Positions 32,267 to 42,830 of a stretch of 46,273 nt of DNA are shown here, one piece after another. Where the stretch lies: positions 1-46,273 of the forward strand of contig DATKCA010000014.1 in NCBI GenBank assembly GCA_035544675.1, in the 5' to 3' direction. Every line of letters begins with the position of its first letter. Within the stretch, counting starts at the first letter, position 1. The DNA comes from DATKCA01 sp035544675. Its GTDB lineage: Bacteria > Acidobacteriota > Thermoanaerobaculia > Gp7-AA8. The position numbers were made by a program, and so were the translations under genes. The notes beneath the pieces were generated by a model, which was not told the DNA's origin, made no database searches, and saw nothing but the letters and a program-made list of their open reading frames with translations.

Positions 32267-33388
32267 TTGAAGCGCCTGTTCATCGTGTTTTTCGTGCTCT
32301 TGGCCGCCTGCGGCAAACGCGGCGATCCCCGCCCGCCCGTGCCGATGATTCCACAAGCGACCAGCGATCTCGCTGCTTCCCAGCGGGCTACGCGCATCGT
32401 TCTGACCTGGACCTACCCTTCGGTGACGACGGCCGGGAAGAGTCTGACCGGCATCCGAAGCATCGCCGTCCACCGATGGATCGAAGAATTGCCCCCGGCC
32501 GCGACCATGGATGCCGCCGCCGCGGCTGAGCCCGCCGTGACCGATGCCATTGCCCAGTTCGCAAAAATCCCGACTTTGACTCCAACGCAGTTCGTGAAAC
32601 TCAGCGAGAGGGTAGACAGCATGGAAGGCGCCAAGTTGGCAGACGCCACCGTGGGTGACCAGATCCGTTTCGAAGACCGCCCGGAGTTCCGGTCCGCCTC
32701 CGGCCGGCCGCGGCGCATCACCTATGCCGTGATCACCGAAAGCCTTACGGCGACGAGCGATGTCTCCAACCTCGCCACCATCGTGCCGCTCGACGTGGCC
32801 GTCGCCCCCTTCAACGTCAGGGCGGAGGCAACAGTGGACGGCGTCACGCTGTCGTGGGAGGCGCCTCAGCGAGCGGCTACCGGTGCGCCGGTGCCTGTGC
32901 TCATCGGCTACAACGTCTACCGCGACGCCGGGACCGATCTCAGCCGTCCGGTCAACGCCACGCCGGTCACGGCGACGACTTTCACCGACGCGCCGCCGTA
33001 CGGCGACCACACGTATCAGGTCACGGCTGTTGCGTCGTCCGGACCGCCGCGTGTGGAGAGCGAGGCGTCGGCCACCGCCACCGTGACGTTCAAGGATCTC
33101 GTGCCGCCCCCTGCGCCGCAGAACGTCCTGGCCCTCGTCGAGACGCAGATCGCGCGGGTGGTGTGGGATCCCGTCAATGTCCCCGACCTGGCCGGCTATC
33201 GCGTCTATCGTTACGAAGGCACCGGCCGGATCAAGCTGACGCTCGGGCCCATTCCCGGAACGTTCTTCGGCGACGAGTCCGTGTCTGCCGGCATCACGTA
33301 CAACTACGCGATCACCGCGGTGGACACGAGCGGCAACGAGAGCGCGGAAGGCAAATCGCAGCCCTTCCTGGTGCCAAAGACGCCGTAG
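32267..33388 (+). CDS. Lipoprotein with fibronectin type III-like domains
   Basis: A 373-residue exported lipoprotein. The signal and lipobox are FIVFFVLLAACGKRGDPRPP, with lipidated Cys15. Three FN3-like beta sandwiches follow: about 30-170 (RIVLTWTYPSVTT, RITYAVITESLTATSDVSNL), about 180-275 (DGVTLSWEAP, GYNVYRDAGTD, HTYQVTAVASSGPP) and about 280-370 (IARVVWDPVNVPDLAGYRVY, YNYAITAVDTSGNESAEG). The start is TTG 32267; no in-frame ATG lies before the signal. Residue +2 is Gly, so outer-membrane sorting via Lol is plausible. Its role is unknown; the FN3 modules suggest binding of proteins or polysaccharides. Confidence 0.85.
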   Translation: MKRLFIVFFVLLAACGKRGDPRPPVPMIPQATSDLAASQRATRIVLTWTYPSVTTAGKSLTGIRSIAVHRWIEELPPAATMDAAAAAEPAVTDAIAQFAKIPTLTPTQFVKLSERVDSMEGAKLADATVGDQIRFEDRPEFRSASGRPRRITYAVITESLTATSDVSNLATIVPLDVAVAPFNVRAEATVDGVTLSWEAPQRAATGAPVPVLIGYNVYRDAGTDLSRPVNATPVTATTFTDAPPYGDHTYQVTAVASSGPPRVESEASATATVTFKDLVPPPAPQNVLALVETQIARVVWDPVNVPDLAGYRVYRYEGTGRIKLTLGPIPGTFFGDESVSAGITYNYAITAVDTSGNESAEGKSQPFLVPKTP

Positions 33389-33432
33389 GTCATTCCGAGC
33401 GCCCCCGGATCCCTGGCCACTCGGGATGACGG
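33389..33432. repeat. TCATTCCGAGCGTAGCGAGG palindromic repeat, shortened copy
   Basis: GTCATTCCGAGCG (33389-33401) and CACTCGGGATGAC (33418-33430) are the outer ends of the family palindrome, with an abbreviated centre holding GGATCCC. It fills the whole space between two convergent stop codons (TAG 33386-33388 and CTA 33433-33435). Confidence 0.7.
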
Positions 33433-35046
33433 CTACACGGCCCGCCGCCGTGGAAGACGCGGAAACAGCTCCGCCGCCTTGCGGCTCACCGATGCGAGAA
33501 CTGCCTTCGCCGCGTCCGCACCCGACTGCGCACCGCCGTTCATGTAACCCTGGAAATCGACGCTGGTGTGCTCGCCCGCAAAGTGCAGATTTCCCACCGA
33601 TTCCCCCTCGGAACCGCCGATGGTCGTCCACTGACCCGGTTTGTAGCAGGCGTAGGAGGCCTTGACGAATGGGTTCGTGGGCCAATGAAAGCGCGAGACC
33701 TTTCCACTGAGCAGCGCTCTCGCTCCGGGATAAGCCTTTTCGAAGCCGGGCAGGTAACCCGCCAACGCTTCCCTGGCCGTTCCCCGGCCGGCGTCGACTC
33801 CGCGCGTTCCGCCTGAGTAGAACGTGATCCCACTGGGAGTCCCGGGCTGGAGAGCGGCATTGTCCCAGCAGAGCTGAAACGGCTCGTCGGTAAGCGTGTT
33901 CCCGCCATAGCCGAGCGCTTTCCATTTGCGGCTGCGGAATCCCGCCAGAACCTTGGCATTGGTCCCGTAGCCCAGCTCCGCGATCGCGCGGGCCTTGACC
34001 GCGGGGAGGGGAATGCGGAGGTCGACTTCCCGCAGCATCGTGAAGGGAATGGCCAGCACGACACTATCGAAGGCGTAGTCGACCGATCGGCCTGCGGAGT
34101 CGAAGGTCAGAACGTACCCCGATCCTTTCGCCGTGACCGCGGTGAGCCGGTGTCGCATCCGGATCCCGCCATCAAGACGTTTGGCGAGCTCGTCGACCAC
34201 CCTCTGGTTTCCTCCTTTGACCGTGAATCGCTCGTCACTCTCGCCGAAAGGCTCGAACCCCGACCCGGTGTCGGTACCGATCAGCAGGATCAGATTGAGC
34301 GACGACTGCTCGGCGGCTTCGAGTCCGTACTCGGTCACGTAGGCGACCTCGAGGAGGTCGCGGATCCAACCCCGCGCTCCGATGGCGTCGAGGTATTCGG
34401 CGATCGAAGTCCGGTCCAACTCCTGGCCATTCCCATGATCGCGGTAGCTGATCTCTTCGCCGAGCGAGTCGTAGTCGGCAGCGATCTTTTTCGCCAGGGG
34501 CACGAACTCCCGGATGACCTGGGCCTCCGTGCGGTGCGAGCCCTTGAAGAAGAACGCCTCGTCCTTGAGGCCGGAGGGACTCTGGAAATCCCACATGTCC
34601 AGTTTGAATTCGCGGATCAGGGCCAGTATCTCCTCGTGTCCGCTGTCGATGAACTCCCCCCCCATTTCCGTCGTGAGTCCGGGGGCCATCAGGTCTCTGG
34701 CCGTGATCATCCGGCCGCCGATGCGACCTGCGGCCTCAAAGACCGTGACCGGGACTCCAGCCTTGCGGAGCTTGTACGCGCAGTTCAGTCCGGCGATCCC
34801 GGCTCCAACGATTCCCGTTTGCGGACGCGCCGATCCCTCCTGGGCAAAGGCAGTGAAGAGATCCGGCGCGGCCATCATCGCGCCCGCCGCGGCGGAGGCC
34901 TTGAGCAGGGTCCGGCGGGAAATATCGAAATCCCTTTCTGCGAGCCGTTCGAGGAGATCGTCGACCGGGGGCGATCCGGAGCGTGATGCCTGCGCGGCCA
35001 GTCTCAGTGACCGCCGAACCAGAGAGAAAAGCGGGGTGCGCGCCAT
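33433..35046 (-). CDS. Tat-exported flavin monoamine oxidase
   Basis: A 537-residue FAD-dependent amine oxidase. A long N-terminus carries a twin-arginine motif DISRRTLLKASAAAGAM (41-57), so the folded enzyme is probably exported to the periplasm. The FAD Rossmann motif TGIVGAGIAGLNCAYKL (77-93) is followed by FEAAGRIGGRM; the closing motif is HFAGEHTSVDFQGYMNGGAQ near the C-terminus. These are standard for the monoamine/L-amino-acid oxidase family, which oxidises amines to aldehydes or imines with H2O2 release. The substrate is not deducible. It lies 35 bases downstream of the LysM solute-binding-protein gene and is probably cotranscribed with it, hinting at an amine or amino-acid ligand for both. 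Confidence 0.9.
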   Translation of the reverse strand: MARTPLFSLVRRSLRLAAQASRSGSPPVDDLLERLAERDFDISRRTLLKASAAAGAMMAAPDLFTAFAQEGSARPQTGIVGAGIAGLNCAYKLRKAGVPVTVFEAAGRIGGRMITARDLMAPGLTTEMGGEFIDSGHEEILALIREFKLDMWDFQSPSGLKDEAFFFKGSHRTEAQVIREFVPLAKKIAADYDSLGEEISYRDHGNGQELDRTSIAEYLDAIGARGWIRDLLEVAYVTEYGLEAAEQSSLNLILLIGTDTGSGFEPFGESDERFTVKGGNQRVVDELAKRLDGGIRMRHRLTAVTAKGSGYVLTFDSAGRSVDYAFDSVVLAIPFTMLREVDLRIPLPAVKARAIAELGYGTNAKVLAGFRSRKWKALGYGGNTLTDEPFQLCWDNAALQPGTPSGITFYSGGTRGVDAGRGTAREALAGYLPGFEKAYPGARALLSGKVSRFHWPTNPFVKASYACYKPGQWTTIGGSEGESVGNLHFAGEHTSVDFQGYMNGGAQSGADAAKAVLASVSRKAAELFPRLPRRRAV

Positions 35047-35081
35047 GTTTTCTATCTCCTCGATCGTTCTGATTCACCACA

Positions 35082-36146
35082 CTAGGGGAGGATGAGGACC
35101 AGACCGGGGTAAATGACGTTCGGGTCGGCGACGCGGTCGGTGTTGAGTTGCCAGATCTCCTCCCACCGGGAGGCGTCCCCGAGATGCCGTCGCGCAATCA
35201 GGCTCAGTGTGTCGGTGTCCGTCACCCTGTGCGTCTTCCGTCCCGCCACCGGCTTCATGAAGGCTCCGGAGGTGCTGGAAAGGTACTGCTTCATCAGACG
35301 TGCGTAGTCATCCGAAGACTTGATGGCGTCGATGGCCTGATTGATCTGATAGATCAGATCGTAATTGTTCTCCGGCACGCCGGCCGCGTATTTCGACTTG
35401 TTGAGGTTGTACTTCACGATGACGGTCTGCGGATGCTCCTTGCTCTCCACCGCGGCGAACGGGTAGTCGTAGATGAGCGCATCGACCGCGCCGCTCTCCA
35501 CGGCCTCGAACCATCCGGAGTCACCGGAGAACTTTCTCACCGTGGCTCCGGGAATGTTGTCGCGCACCCATCGCTCCGCGGCCGGGTCGTCATAGATGGC
35601 CACGGTCTTCCCTCTCAGATCGCGAATGTCGCGGATCGTCCCCATCATCCCTTCGTGAACGATCAGGCAGAGCCCGAAGTCGAGATATCCCTGGCTCCAC
35701 TCGACGCCTTTGATATCCGGGTCGGGAACGTAACCGGCCATGATGATGTCGAACTCACCCTGGAGCATCTTTCCCGGAAGATCCTCGTAGTCCGCTTCGA
35801 TCACCGCCACCCGTCTCGCGCCCAATCGCTCGGCAATCCTGGCGGCGAGACGGAAATCGAAACCGTCCTCCTGCTTGTCCTCGTTGATGAAGTGCAGCGG
35901 TGGAGCGTCCGGCTCCATTCCCACGCGAAGGACTCCGCTGCGTTTGATCTCGGCCAGCACGTTCTGGCGCACCGGAAGCGGAGCAGCAGTGGGGTCCGTG
36001 CCCGCAGCGGTCGTTGCTTCAGGCCCTGCGGTCGCAGTGGCCGAGCGCTTCGACATCAGCGGGCCGCGGTAGCTGTACACCACGAATCCGACCACCGCCA
36101 GGATGACGAGCGTGATGAAAAATTTGGCCAGGCCCGTGAGTTTCAT
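35082..36146 (-). CDS. Membrane-anchored family-3 solute-binding protein fused to LysM
   Basis: A 354-residue protein with three parts. Residues 9-25 form an uncleaved membrane anchor (FFITLVILAVVGFVVYS). Residues ~62-295 are a type 2 periplasmic binding domain of the amino-acid (SBP_bac_3) family: GVLRVGMEPDAPPLHFINED, FRLAARIAERLGA, GKTVAIYDDPAAERWVRD and SGAVDALIYDYPFAAVES. Residues ~305-354 are a LysM domain (HRVTDTDTLSLIARRHLGDA, then VIYPGLVLILP) that binds peptidoglycan. Its first 28 residues are identical at 16 positions to those of the OmpA-fused binding protein at 5096-6730, although the binding domains differ. No permease or ATPase lies beside it; a sensing role, or sharing of the distant transporter, is inferred. 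Confidence 0.9.
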   Translation of the reverse strand: MKLTGLAKFFITLVILAVVGFVVYSYRGPLMSKRSATATAGPEATTAAGTDPTAAPLPVRQNVLAEIKRSGVLRVGMEPDAPPLHFINEDKQEDGFDFRLAARIAERLGARRVAVIEADYEDLPGKMLQGEFDIIMAGYVPDPDIKGVEWSQGYLDFGLCLIVHEGMMGTIRDIRDLRGKTVAIYDDPAAERWVRDNIPGATVRKFSGDSGWFEAVESGAVDALIYDYPFAAVESKEHPQTVIVKYNLNKSKYAAGVPENNYDLIYQINQAIDAIKSSDDYARLMKQYLSSTSGAFMKPVAGRKTHRVTDTDTLSLIARRHLGDASRWEEIWQLNTDRVADPNVIYPGLVLILP

Positions 36147-36275
36147 ACTGCCTTCTCCTTGCTCTGAGAGACGATGGACACGCCTATTCTACGTAACGAG
36201 CGTCTTCCAGGGAGTTGGAGCACAAAAGTCATTCAAGAGCAGCGGGGAATCGGGGCGGAAGGGTGGTGCGACGCG

Positions 36276-38291
<2,016 letters not shown>

Positions 38292-38292
38292 G

Positions 38293-38362
38293 TCCGGGCT
38301 TCGGGCTCAGGGCTCAGGGGAGACGCGAAGTGCAGACTCCGTTCCCCCGAGCCCGGAGCCCC
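38293..38362. repeat. Heptad inverted repeat array F (CGGGCTT type)
   Basis: One arm has CCGGGCT, TCGGGCT, CAGGGCT, CAGGGGA (38293-38320). The other has CCCCCGA, GCCCGGA, GCCCC (38344-38362). They are complementary across a 23-base spacer. It fills the gap between yyaL and the gene at 38367-40202 and is similar in sequence to array B. Confidence 0.85.
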
Positions 38363-38366
38363 ATCA

Positions 38367-40202
38367 TCAAGCGAGCCTCTGAATGTGCAGGAGCAGCGAC
38401 GCCGGGAACGCCCGCATCTCGAAATACTCGCTCTCCAGCTCCTCGATCTGGAAGCGGTCCAGCCCGGAATTGGACAGGAAGTCGCTGCGCAGCCGCGAGT
38501 CCTGCTCGTCGATGATGCGCGGCAGAAGCTGGTTGATGTAGAACGCCTCGAGGCGGATCTTCGTGATGACCTCCTCGAGGAGCGGCTCGGTGATCACGTC
38601 CTGAATCTCGTGCAGCTCCGGGTCGAGCCCGATCTCCGCCTTGATCTCCCTCCGGAACGTTTCCCGCCCCTCGGCCGTGTTCAGCTCCAGGTAGAAGTTG
38701 CTCATCCGCTTCCGGGCCAGGTTGTACACCGCGAAGTAGGCCTTCTCGCTGCGGTTGATCGCGGCGACCGATTGCGTCACATCGGTGATGGAGGCCTCGT
38801 TGTTTTCGATGCTCATCATGCCCAGCGTCAGCGCGTAGAGCTTCTTCTTGCCGTACGAGAGCGCGTACTCGTTGTTGATGATGGGGTCGATGAAGAGCTG
38901 CTGAAAGAGGCCGCGGCGCAGCCCCTCGAAGATCTGCATGTTGCCGAGGAGTGAGCGGACCTGCTCCTGGCTGAGTTCGACGTCGTCCATGAAGGCGAGC
39001 TTGTTGATCAGCGTGGTGGTGTGGTCGATGCGGTCGAACAGCGTCACCAGCTCGCCGAACGACTCCAGGCGCTCGATGTCCTGCTCTTCCCGGCCGATCT
39101 CGTCGATCTGCCGGCCGGTCTCCAGCAGCAGCTCCTCGAAGGTCTGGTCGCGGTTCGCGGCGGCGCGCTGCTTGTTCTCCATCAGCTGGACCATGTCCAG
39201 CGACGAGAGCTTCCGGTTGATGGTCTTGCCGAGGAGGAAGCCGCCCAGGATCTCGCGGGTGGTGAGGATGTAGTCGGGCTCGGCCTCGTCCGATGCGGCG
39301 CGCGGCTCCTGCAGCACGATCTCCTCGAGCGTGTCGAAGATCGACAGCGGCACCTCGTTGCGCAGCGACAGTGTGCGGATGCGCATCAGCCGCGCCCGCG
39401 CCGACGAATTGATCGTCGAGCCCGCGCACGAGGCCAGGATCCGCTTGTACTCGTCGATCAGCTGGCCGTTGGACGGGTCGTGGTAGATGACGTCGATCTG
39501 GATGCGCTCGCGCTGGTACGTCTCGATGCGCCCCAGCTCGTCGGAGACCTCGATGCCGCTCACCGAGCGCGTGGTGGCGTACGAATGACGGCACCGCTCC
39601 GCGAACTGCTGGTTCGGCCGGTGCACGATGCGCAGCATCACCAGTGTCGACTCCGGCTCGGCCAGAGCCTCCAGGATCTCGTGCGCCAGCGCGATGAACT
39701 GCCCGCTCCCCACGCGCCGGGACCGCTTCAGCAGCTTGCCGGCCACGCGCAGCGTCTGGGCCTGCCGGTCCGTGATGTCCGGGTAGAGCTTGCGATCGTC
39801 GAGGAAGAACACGTAGTTCGCGATGGCGTTGCCCTGCAGGAAGAGGTTGTCGTACGTCTCGAAACCGTCGGTGTTGTAGGTGAAGCGGAGCTCGTGCGAG
39901 CTCGGATCGGCTGTAGCCCCGAAGAGGACCAGCCGGTTCACCACCTCGTCGTTGAGCAGATCGCCGACGGGAAGGTGCCCGCCAAACATGTACTCGCCGA
40001 AGAGGCCGCCGTTGGCGTGGAAGTGCACTCCCTCCGGATTCAGCGTGACCTCGTTGCCGCCGCCGAAGTAACGGACCACGTCGCCGCGTGGTGCGTTGAT
40101 CTGCTCGAAGAAGAAACGCCGGTCCACGTCGGGACCGGCGACGACGGCGAAGTACTCGATGAGTTGTCCGATCGAGCCCTGATGGACGATGGCGCGGATC
40201 AT
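38367..40202 (-). CDS. Uncharacterised 611-residue protein (possibly TIGR04442-like)
   Basis: A soluble protein without signal or membrane segments. The N-terminal ~150 residues (GQLIEYFAVVAGPDVDRRFF, GGNEVTLNPEGVHFHANGG, FGEYMFGGHLPVGDL, NDEVVNRLVLFGATAD) recall the TIGR04442 family; that recollection is uncertain. Residues ~155-300 are a helical region (RSVSGIEVSDELGRIETYQR). The rest is long amphipathic helices (ESFGELVTLFDRIDHTTTLI, MSIENNEASITDVTQSVAAI, YFAVYNLARKRMSNFYLELN). No catalytic motif was recognised. ATG 40200-40202 is the first start after the repeat array. Neighbours on the same strand are xerC and yyaL, each separated by a heptad array. Confidence 0.75.
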   Translation of the reverse strand: MIRAIVHQGSIGQLIEYFAVVAGPDVDRRFFFEQINAPRGDVVRYFGGGNEVTLNPEGVHFHANGGLFGEYMFGGHLPVGDLLNDEVVNRLVLFGATADPSSHELRFTYNTDGFETYDNLFLQGNAIANYVFFLDDRKLYPDITDRQAQTLRVAGKLLKRSRRVGSGQFIALAHEILEALAEPESTLVMLRIVHRPNQQFAERCRHSYATTRSVSGIEVSDELGRIETYQRERIQIDVIYHDPSNGQLIDEYKRILASCAGSTINSSARARLMRIRTLSLRNEVPLSIFDTLEEIVLQEPRAASDEAEPDYILTTREILGGFLLGKTINRKLSSLDMVQLMENKQRAAANRDQTFEELLLETGRQIDEIGREEQDIERLESFGELVTLFDRIDHTTTLINKLAFMDDVELSQEQVRSLLGNMQIFEGLRRGLFQQLFIDPIINNEYALSYGKKKLYALTLGMMSIENNEASITDVTQSVAAINRSEKAYFAVYNLARKRMSNFYLELNTAEGRETFRREIKAEIGLDPELHEIQDVITEPLLEEVITKIRLEAFYINQLLPRIIDEQDSRLRSDFLSNSGLDRFQIEELESEYFEMRAFPASLLLHIQRLA

Positions 40203-40224
40203 GGAGCCGCGCGATTATCCCAAA

Positions 40225-40330
40225 CCTTAGGCCTTGGTTAGTCCTTAGTCCTTAGGCCTTAGGCCTTAGGAGCATGCGGGCGGCGGCCTGCTAAGGACTA
40301 AGGACTAAGGACTAAGGACTAAGGACTAAC
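40225..40330. repeat. Heptad inverted repeat array G (ACTAAGG type)
   Basis: Left arm 40225-40270: CCTTAGG, a CCTTGGT unit, TTAGTCC twice, then TTAGGCC twice and TTAGG. Spacer of about 20 bases. Right arm 40291-40330: five perfect tandem CTAAGGA units then CTAACGG. It is the cleanest example of the arrays. The last unit contains the TAG stop (CTA, 40326-40328) of the minus-strand xerC gene. Confidence 0.92.
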
Positions 40331-41240
40331 GGGCGCGCGGGTGCGCGCGCCGGTAAACCTCGATCAGCTGCCAGTCGCTGAGGTGGGTGTAGCGCTGCGT
40401 CGTCGACAGGGAGGCGTGGCCGAGCAGCTCCTGGATCCCGCGGAGGTCGGCGCCGGCGTTGAGCAGGTGCGTGGCGAAGGAGTGCCGCATCGTGTGCGGC
40501 GAGATCCCCGCCCGCAGCGCTGCGGCGCGCACGTAGCGTTCGAAGAGGCGGCGTACGCTGCGCGTCGTGATGCGCTCGCCGCGGTAGTTGACGAACAGCG
40601 CCGGCTCTTCGGCCTCCACCAGCTCATCGCGGCCCGGGAGGTAGTCGCGCACCGCACGCTGGGCGGTCGATCCGAACGGGACGATCCGCTCTTTCGACCC
40701 CTTGCCGTGCACCTTGACCAGCCGCGCGTTCAGCTCGAGGTCGTCCATGTCGATGCCGACCAGCTCGCCGATGCGGAGACCGGACGCGTACATCAGCTCG
40801 AACAGCGCGCGGTCGCGACGGCCCAGGGGCGTGCCGGCGTCGGATTGCTCGAGGAGGAGGACGACTTCGGGCGGCTGCATCACCGCCGGCAGGTGCTTCT
40901 CCCGTTTGGGCGTGGCCACCGACCGCGCCGGGTTGGCTTCGACCACGCCCTCGCGCATGAGGAACTTGTAGAAGCTCCGGAGTGCCGAGAGGTGCCGCGC
41001 GATCGACGACCGGCTCAGCTTCCTCCGCGCCAGATGGGCGAGCCAGGCCCGCACGGCCAGGTTGTCCAGGCTCCCCAGGTCGAGCAGGGACCGCGACGTC
41101 GTCAGGTAATCGTCACAGAGAAAGGTGACGAACGTCTCGATGTCGTTGCGGTACGCGGATATCGTGTTCGATGACACGTTCCTCTCGTAGGTCAGGTAAT
41201 TGAGGAAGTCACCGATCTCGTCCGTCACGCCCGCGCCCAT
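40326..41240 (-). CDS. xerC: Tyrosine recombinase XerC
   Basis: A 304-residue site-specific recombinase for chromosome dimer resolution at dif. The N-terminal SAM-like core-binding domain (~1-95) includes NVSSNTISAYRNDIETFVTF. The catalytic domain has Arg in MYASGLRIGELVG, Lys in VHGKGSKERIVPFG, the HxxR box HTMRHSFATHLL, His in LLGHASLSTTQRYTH and the nucleophile Tyr in that same segment (TQRYTH). All catalytic residues are present and the length is normal for XerC/XerD; XerC versus XerD is by overall resemblance. ATG 41238-41240. It is not linked to phage or integron genes. Confidence 0.93.
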   Translation of the reverse strand: MGAGVTDEIGDFLNYLTYERNVSSNTISAYRNDIETFVTFLCDDYLTTSRSLLDLGSLDNLAVRAWLAHLARRKLSRSSIARHLSALRSFYKFLMREGVVEANPARSVATPKREKHLPAVMQPPEVVLLLEQSDAGTPLGRRDRALFELMYASGLRIGELVGIDMDDLELNARLVKVHGKGSKERIVPFGSTAQRAVRDYLPGRDELVEAEEPALFVNYRGERITTRSVRRLFERYVRAAALRAGISPHTMRHSFATHLLNAGADLRGIQELLGHASLSTTQRYTHLSDWQLIEVYRRAHPRAR

Positions 41241-41242
41241 GG

Positions 41243-41285
41243 GGTCTGACGTTCGCCATCGCAGCGAAGCGAAGTCTGACCCCTC
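41243..41285. repeat. GGGGTCTGAC inverted repeat between xerC and gcvT
   Basis: GGGGTCTGACGTTCGC (about 41241-41256) and GCGAAGTCTGACCCC (41269-41283) form an imperfect hairpin with a GCAGCGAAGC centre. The rest of this 88-base divergent gap holds no clear glycine riboswitch or promoter. Confidence 0.65.
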
Positions 41286-41328
41286 CTGTGACCTATGTTA
41301 GCGTACCGCCGCCCGCGGACGCGCCCTG

Positions 41329-42420
41329 ATGGCTGACGACCAGCTCAAGAAGACTCCACTCAACGAAGCCGAGAAGGCGTTCGGCGGGAAGATGGTCGAC
41401 TTCGGCGGATGGGAGCTGCCCGTGCAGTATTCGGGCATCCTCGAAGAGCACGAGGCCGTGCGCACGCACGCCGGCGTGTTCGACGTCTCGCACATGGGCG
41501 AAGTCGTCGTCCGCGGGCGCCAGGCTGTCGAGCTGCTGCAGAAGACCATGTGCAACGACATCTCGAAGCTCGAGGACGGCCGCGCTCAGTACAACGGCCT
41601 CCTGTATCCCACCGGCGGCTTCGTGGATGACGTCGTCATCTACCGCAATGCGCCCGACGACTACTTCATCGTCGTCAACGCCTCGAATACCGACAAGGAC
41701 CTCGAATGGCTGGCTGGCTGTGCGGAGGGCATGGACGTCGAAGTGAGGAACGTCAGCGCCGAGTATGCGCAGCTGGCCGTGCAGGGGCCGGGCGCCGAGC
41801 GTGCGCTGCAGCCGCTCGTCGACACCGCCCTGGAGCCGGTCAAGTACTACCGGTTCGCGCACGCCAGGGTCTACGGCGTGCCGGCCATGGTCTCGCGCAC
41901 CGGATACACCGGAGAGGACGGTTTCGAGGTCTACGTCGCGCCGGAGTTCGGGGCGAACATCTTCCGCAAGCTCGTCGAAGGCGGCGTGAAGCCCTGCGGC
42001 CTTGGCGCCCGCGATACGCTGCGTCTCGAGGCGAAGATGGCCCTGTACGGCAACGACATCGACCACACCACTACGCCGATCGAGGCCGACCTCGCCTGGA
42101 TCGTGAAGCTTGACAAGGGTGAGTTCATGGGCCGCGACGTGCTGGAGCGGGAGCGGGCTGAGGGGCCCAGGCGGAAGCTGGTGGGGTTCGAGATGGTCGA
42201 TCGCGGCATCGCCCGCCACGGCTATCCCGTCGTCGACGGCTCCGAAGAGGTGGGCGTGGTCACCAGCGGGACCCACTCGCCGACATTGAAAAAATCGATC
42301 GGTCTCGCATATCTTCCGCTCGACAAATCTGCCCAGGGCTCGGAGTTCATGGTCCTGATCCGCGGAAAAGAGACCCGGGCCCGCGTCGTTCCGACGCCGT
42401 TCTACAAGCGAGCGAAATAA
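41329..42420 (+). CDS. gcvT: Glycine cleavage system T protein (aminomethyltransferase)
   Basis: A 363-residue cytosolic enzyme that moves the aminomethyl carbon from GcvH lipoate to tetrahydrofolate and releases ammonia. Conserved segments: MVDFGGWELPVQYSGILEEH, VFDVSHMGEVVVRG, AQYNGLLYPTGGFVDDVVIY, RTGYTGEDGFEVYV and GLGARDTLRLEAKMALYGND. The catalytic Asp region is KLLQ/ND (CNDISK). Length is normal. It is first gene of gcvT-H-PA-PB; gcvH follows after 14 bases with AAGGAG in the gap. Confidence 0.96.
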   Translation: MADDQLKKTPLNEAEKAFGGKMVDFGGWELPVQYSGILEEHEAVRTHAGVFDVSHMGEVVVRGRQAVELLQKTMCNDISKLEDGRAQYNGLLYPTGGFVDDVVIYRNAPDDYFIVVNASNTDKDLEWLAGCAEGMDVEVRNVSAEYAQLAVQGPGAERALQPLVDTALEPVKYYRFAHARVYGVPAMVSRTGYTGEDGFEVYVAPEFGANIFRKLVEGGVKPCGLGARDTLRLEAKMALYGNDIDHTTTPIEADLAWIVKLDKGEFMGRDVLERERAEGPRRKLVGFEMVDRGIARHGYPVVDGSEEVGVVTSGTHSPTLKKSIGLAYLPLDKSAQGSEFMVLIRGKETRARVVPTPFYKRAK

Positions 42421-42434
42421 GGAGCAGTCATCAG

Positions 42435-42830
42435 ATGGCGAATACCCCTGAAGACAACCGGTACGCCAAGAGTCACGAGTACGTGCACATGGAGGGGGAT
42501 GCCGGGACGATCGGCATCACCGACTACGCGCAGAAGGAGCTGGGCGACGTCGTGTTCGTCGAGCTGCCGCAGGTCGGCACGCAGCTGGAGATGGGCGACG
42601 AGCTCGGAAGCATCGAGTCCGTCAAAGCCGTGTCGGAGCTGTTCGCTCCCATCGGCGGCGAGGTCATCGAAGTGAACGAGGCCCTCGCCGAGAAGCCCGA
42701 GCTCGTGAACACCGATCCCTACGGCGACGGGTGGATGGTCAGGATCCGCGTCGCCGCCGCCGATGAGGCCGACGAGCTGATGAGCGCCGAGGAGTACGAG
42801 GAGTACGTCGAGAAGGAAAGCGGAAAGTAG
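42435..42830 (+). CDS. gcvH: Glycine cleavage system H protein
   Basis: A 131-residue lipoyl carrier that shuttles the aminomethyl group between the P and T proteins. The lipoylation Lys64 is in the motif GSIESVKAVSELFAP. GITDYAQKELGDVVFVELPQ and NTDPYGDGWMVRI are family signatures. Ends with TAG at 42828-42830, the first triplet of repeat array H. RBS AAGGAG lies upstream of ATG 42435. Confidence 0.96.
   Translation: MANTPEDNRYAKSHEYVHMEGDAGTIGITDYAQKELGDVVFVELPQVGTQLEMGDELGSIESVKAVSELFAPIGGEVIEVNEALAEKPELVNTDPYGDGWMVRIRVAAADEADELMSAEEYEEYVEKESGK

Noticed and set aside
40326..41240. Phage or integron integrase
   Set aside because: Size and motifs match chromosomal XerC, and no phage or cassette genes are nearby.
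41241..41328. Glycine riboswitch before gcvT
   Set aside because: The 88-base gap is too short and contains an inverted repeat rather than the tandem aptamer core.
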